In this document: piece by piece, positions 16,167-17,251 of the stretch
Numbering within the stretch: position 1 is the stretch's first letter
How the letters are laid out: the number at the start of each line of letters is the position of its first letter
The notes under the pieces: model-generated
Databases searched by the model: none
What the model saw: the letters and a program-made list of their open reading frames with translations, nothing else
What the model was told of the DNA's origin: nothing
Translations under genes and position numbers: made by a program
NCBI GenBank assembly: GCA_946479705.1
Contig: CAMLHI010000018.1
Coordinates: 1-17,251, forward strand
Source of the DNA: an uncultured Oxalobacteraceae bacterium
Lineage (GTDB): Bacteria; Pseudomonadota; Gammaproteobacteria; Burkholderiales; Burkholderiaceae
Reading direction: 5' to 3'
DNA: 17,251 nt

Positions 16167-17048
16167 TTGACGAACAAGAACGCAGTGAGCCGCTCACCCC
16201 GATTCGGTGGTTACCATATTCTCCCCTCGGCACTGAGGCGCCATGGGCATGGAGCGTCCGTACAACCCGCGGCAGTGTCGGTGCTCGAAGTGCGCCGGCC
16301 GGGCGGCGATCCCAGTGCCGCTCAAAGGGTCGATTGGATACTGGTCGACAGACAGGAAGAGCTCGATATCGAACAAGGCGAGGTACAGCGAGCGCGACTG
16401 TGCATCTACTATTGGGACCTGGACGGCAGCACGATCAATGGCGACGTGCCATCGGGCGAATTTAGCGCTTCCTACGACAAGATTCACAACCTGGTTTCGT
16501 TGACGGCTTCCTGTCTAAGCACTGGTGGGTACGTGCGAATCGATCCACCGTCATTGCGTGGCGCGCACCTCGGCACCTACCTTATGAATCAGGTCGTCCT
16601 CTGGGCAAAGCAATGGCCTGATGCACAGCTTCGGGAAATCAGCCTCGCACCGGGAGATGGCAGCGATCGTGAAAACCGCGCCAGGCGAAACCGCTTCTAC
16701 GAACAGTTCGGCATCGTGTTCGACTACCGCGATACGGATCACAAAGTTGGCGAATCGCGGCCGATGATCGCGCGAGAGCTACGTTCTGTGACAAGCTGGG
16801 CCAATTCAATCATTGAACACAGCATCGTCGACTTCCTCCGCGAGTCAGTTGCCGCAAGCAAGACTGCCGGCGCAGAGTTGCGGATGTTGAAACGGGACGC
16901 CAAGGACTTGCGTCACCGCCTGACATTCGCCTGCAGACGGCCGATTAGATGGATGCTGGCACGGCTGTTACTCGATAACCCTGCACGAAGCCTGTTCTAC
17001 GTCTGCTTGGCGGCCGTCATTGTCGTCGGTTTTCTCAGGGCACGTTGA
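16167..17048 (+). CDS. GNAT-like acetyltransferase with C-terminal membrane anchor
   Basis: The frame is 293 aa from the TTG at 16167, 22 bp after the MBL gene. There is no ATG in the N-terminal part and no clear ribosome site, and a GTG at 16185 is an equal alternative. Residues about 75-190 match the GNAT pattern: strands around R-L-C-I-Y-Y-W-D and L-V-S-L-T-A-S-C, then R131-G-A-H-L-G136-T-Y-L-M as the acetyl-CoA pyrophosphate loop (family R/Q-x-x-G-x-G/A), then R-E-N-R-A-R-R-N-R-F-Y-E-Q-F-G-I, the usual N..FY..xGF end motif. In the loop, the first family Gly is replaced by His. Residues about 200-255 are helical and charged, and 275-290 form a single hydrophobic segment followed by R-A-R. 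The protein thus looks tail-anchored, with its enzyme domain in the cytoplasm. It is the third gene of the unit. Assignment to GNAT is fairly good; substrate and activity are unknown. Confidence 0.72.
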   Translation: MTNKNAVSRSPRFGGYHILPSALRRHGHGASVQPAAVSVLEVRRPGGDPSAAQRVDWILVDRQEELDIEQGEVQRARLCIYYWDLDGSTINGDVPSGEFSASYDKIHNLVSLTASCLSTGGYVRIDPPSLRGAHLGTYLMNQVVLWAKQWPDAQLREISLAPGDGSDRENRARRNRFYEQFGIVFDYRDTDHKVGESRPMIARELRSVTSWANSIIEHSIVDFLRESVAASKTAGAELRMLKRDAKDLRHRLTFACRRPIRWMLARLLLDNPARSLFYVCLAAVIVVGFLRAR

Positions 17049-17150
17049 TCTGGACGAGCGGCGAGGGAAGTTTCAGTTTTATCCATTTGTCGGACGAGTT
17101 TCGATTCAAGGCGCCATAAATCTACGCTGATTTCCCAAAATTCCTGAAGA

Positions 17151-17187
17151 GGCATTTTTACTTCGGAAGGCGTGGCATTTTTACTTC
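17151..17187 (+). repeat. two direct copies of GGCATTTTTACTTC
   Basis: Exact 14-bp copies at 17151-17164 and 17174-17187 are 23 bp apart start to start. They differ at one base from the copy at 14446-14459. They lie in the AT-rich 203-bp stretch after the GNAT-like gene, in which I see no gene. A TTGACA at 17237-17242 may be the -35 of a promoter reading out of the window. Confidence 0.65.
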
Positions 17188-17251
17188 AACGGACGCCATG
17201 CAAGTATTGCCCTTAAAGAATATTTCCTAATAGCATTTGACATAATATAAA

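Overview
The window looks like part of a GC-rich betaproteobacterial genome. The likely order is Burkholderiales, perhaps Oxalobacteraceae or a relative of Cupriavidus. This rests on codon use and on the style of the metal-efflux genes, so it is an inference and not a placement. Whether the DNA is chromosomal or plasmid-borne cannot be decided from the sequence.

Region 1 (1-10063) is a double heavy-metal efflux locus. A plus-strand czc-type tail (end of a CzcB-like adaptor, then a complete CzcA pump of the divalent-cation type) runs head-on into a minus-strand cus-type operon. That operon is a small Cys/Met/His-containing exported protein, then CusC-like outer-membrane channel, CusB-like adaptor with a fused CusF domain, and CusA pump of the Cu(I)/Ag(I) type. 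CusC/CusB and CusB/CusA are joined by ATGA stop-start overlaps. The czcA and cusA stop codons overlap in one CTAG. Metal-site residues fall at the same numbers as in the characterised CzcA (D402, D408, E415) and E. coli CusA (D405, M573, M623, M672). No metal-responsive regulator gene lies inside the window.

Region 2 (10064-13100) looks like the recombination end of a mobile or integrated element. It holds an unrecognised minus-strand gene, a tyrosine recombinase with a complete R-K-H-R-H-Y active site, and upstream of it, overlapping by ATGA, a coiled-coil protein. Only 6 bp separate the annotated start of the coiled-coil gene from a perfect 12-bp inverted repeat around an 8-bp spacer. That is the geometry of a tyrosine-recombinase crossover site.

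Region 3 (13100-17251) is plus-strand accessory DNA of more mixed base composition. It starts with a 78-aa Ser/Ala/Lys-rich protein and a roughly 180-aa unknown protein. After a repeat-bearing gap comes a three-gene unit: a four-helix membrane protein, a ComEC-type metallo-beta-lactamase-fold protein with an altered metal motif (translationally coupled to the first), and a GNAT-like protein with a C-terminal membrane anchor. Copies of a 14-bp motif (GGC-N3-TTT-[GA]-CTTC) occur on both sides of this unit with the same 23-bp period. The three-gene unit is the best candidate in the window for an undescribed system, for example a membrane-linked defence or stress module. That function is inference from architecture and setting only.
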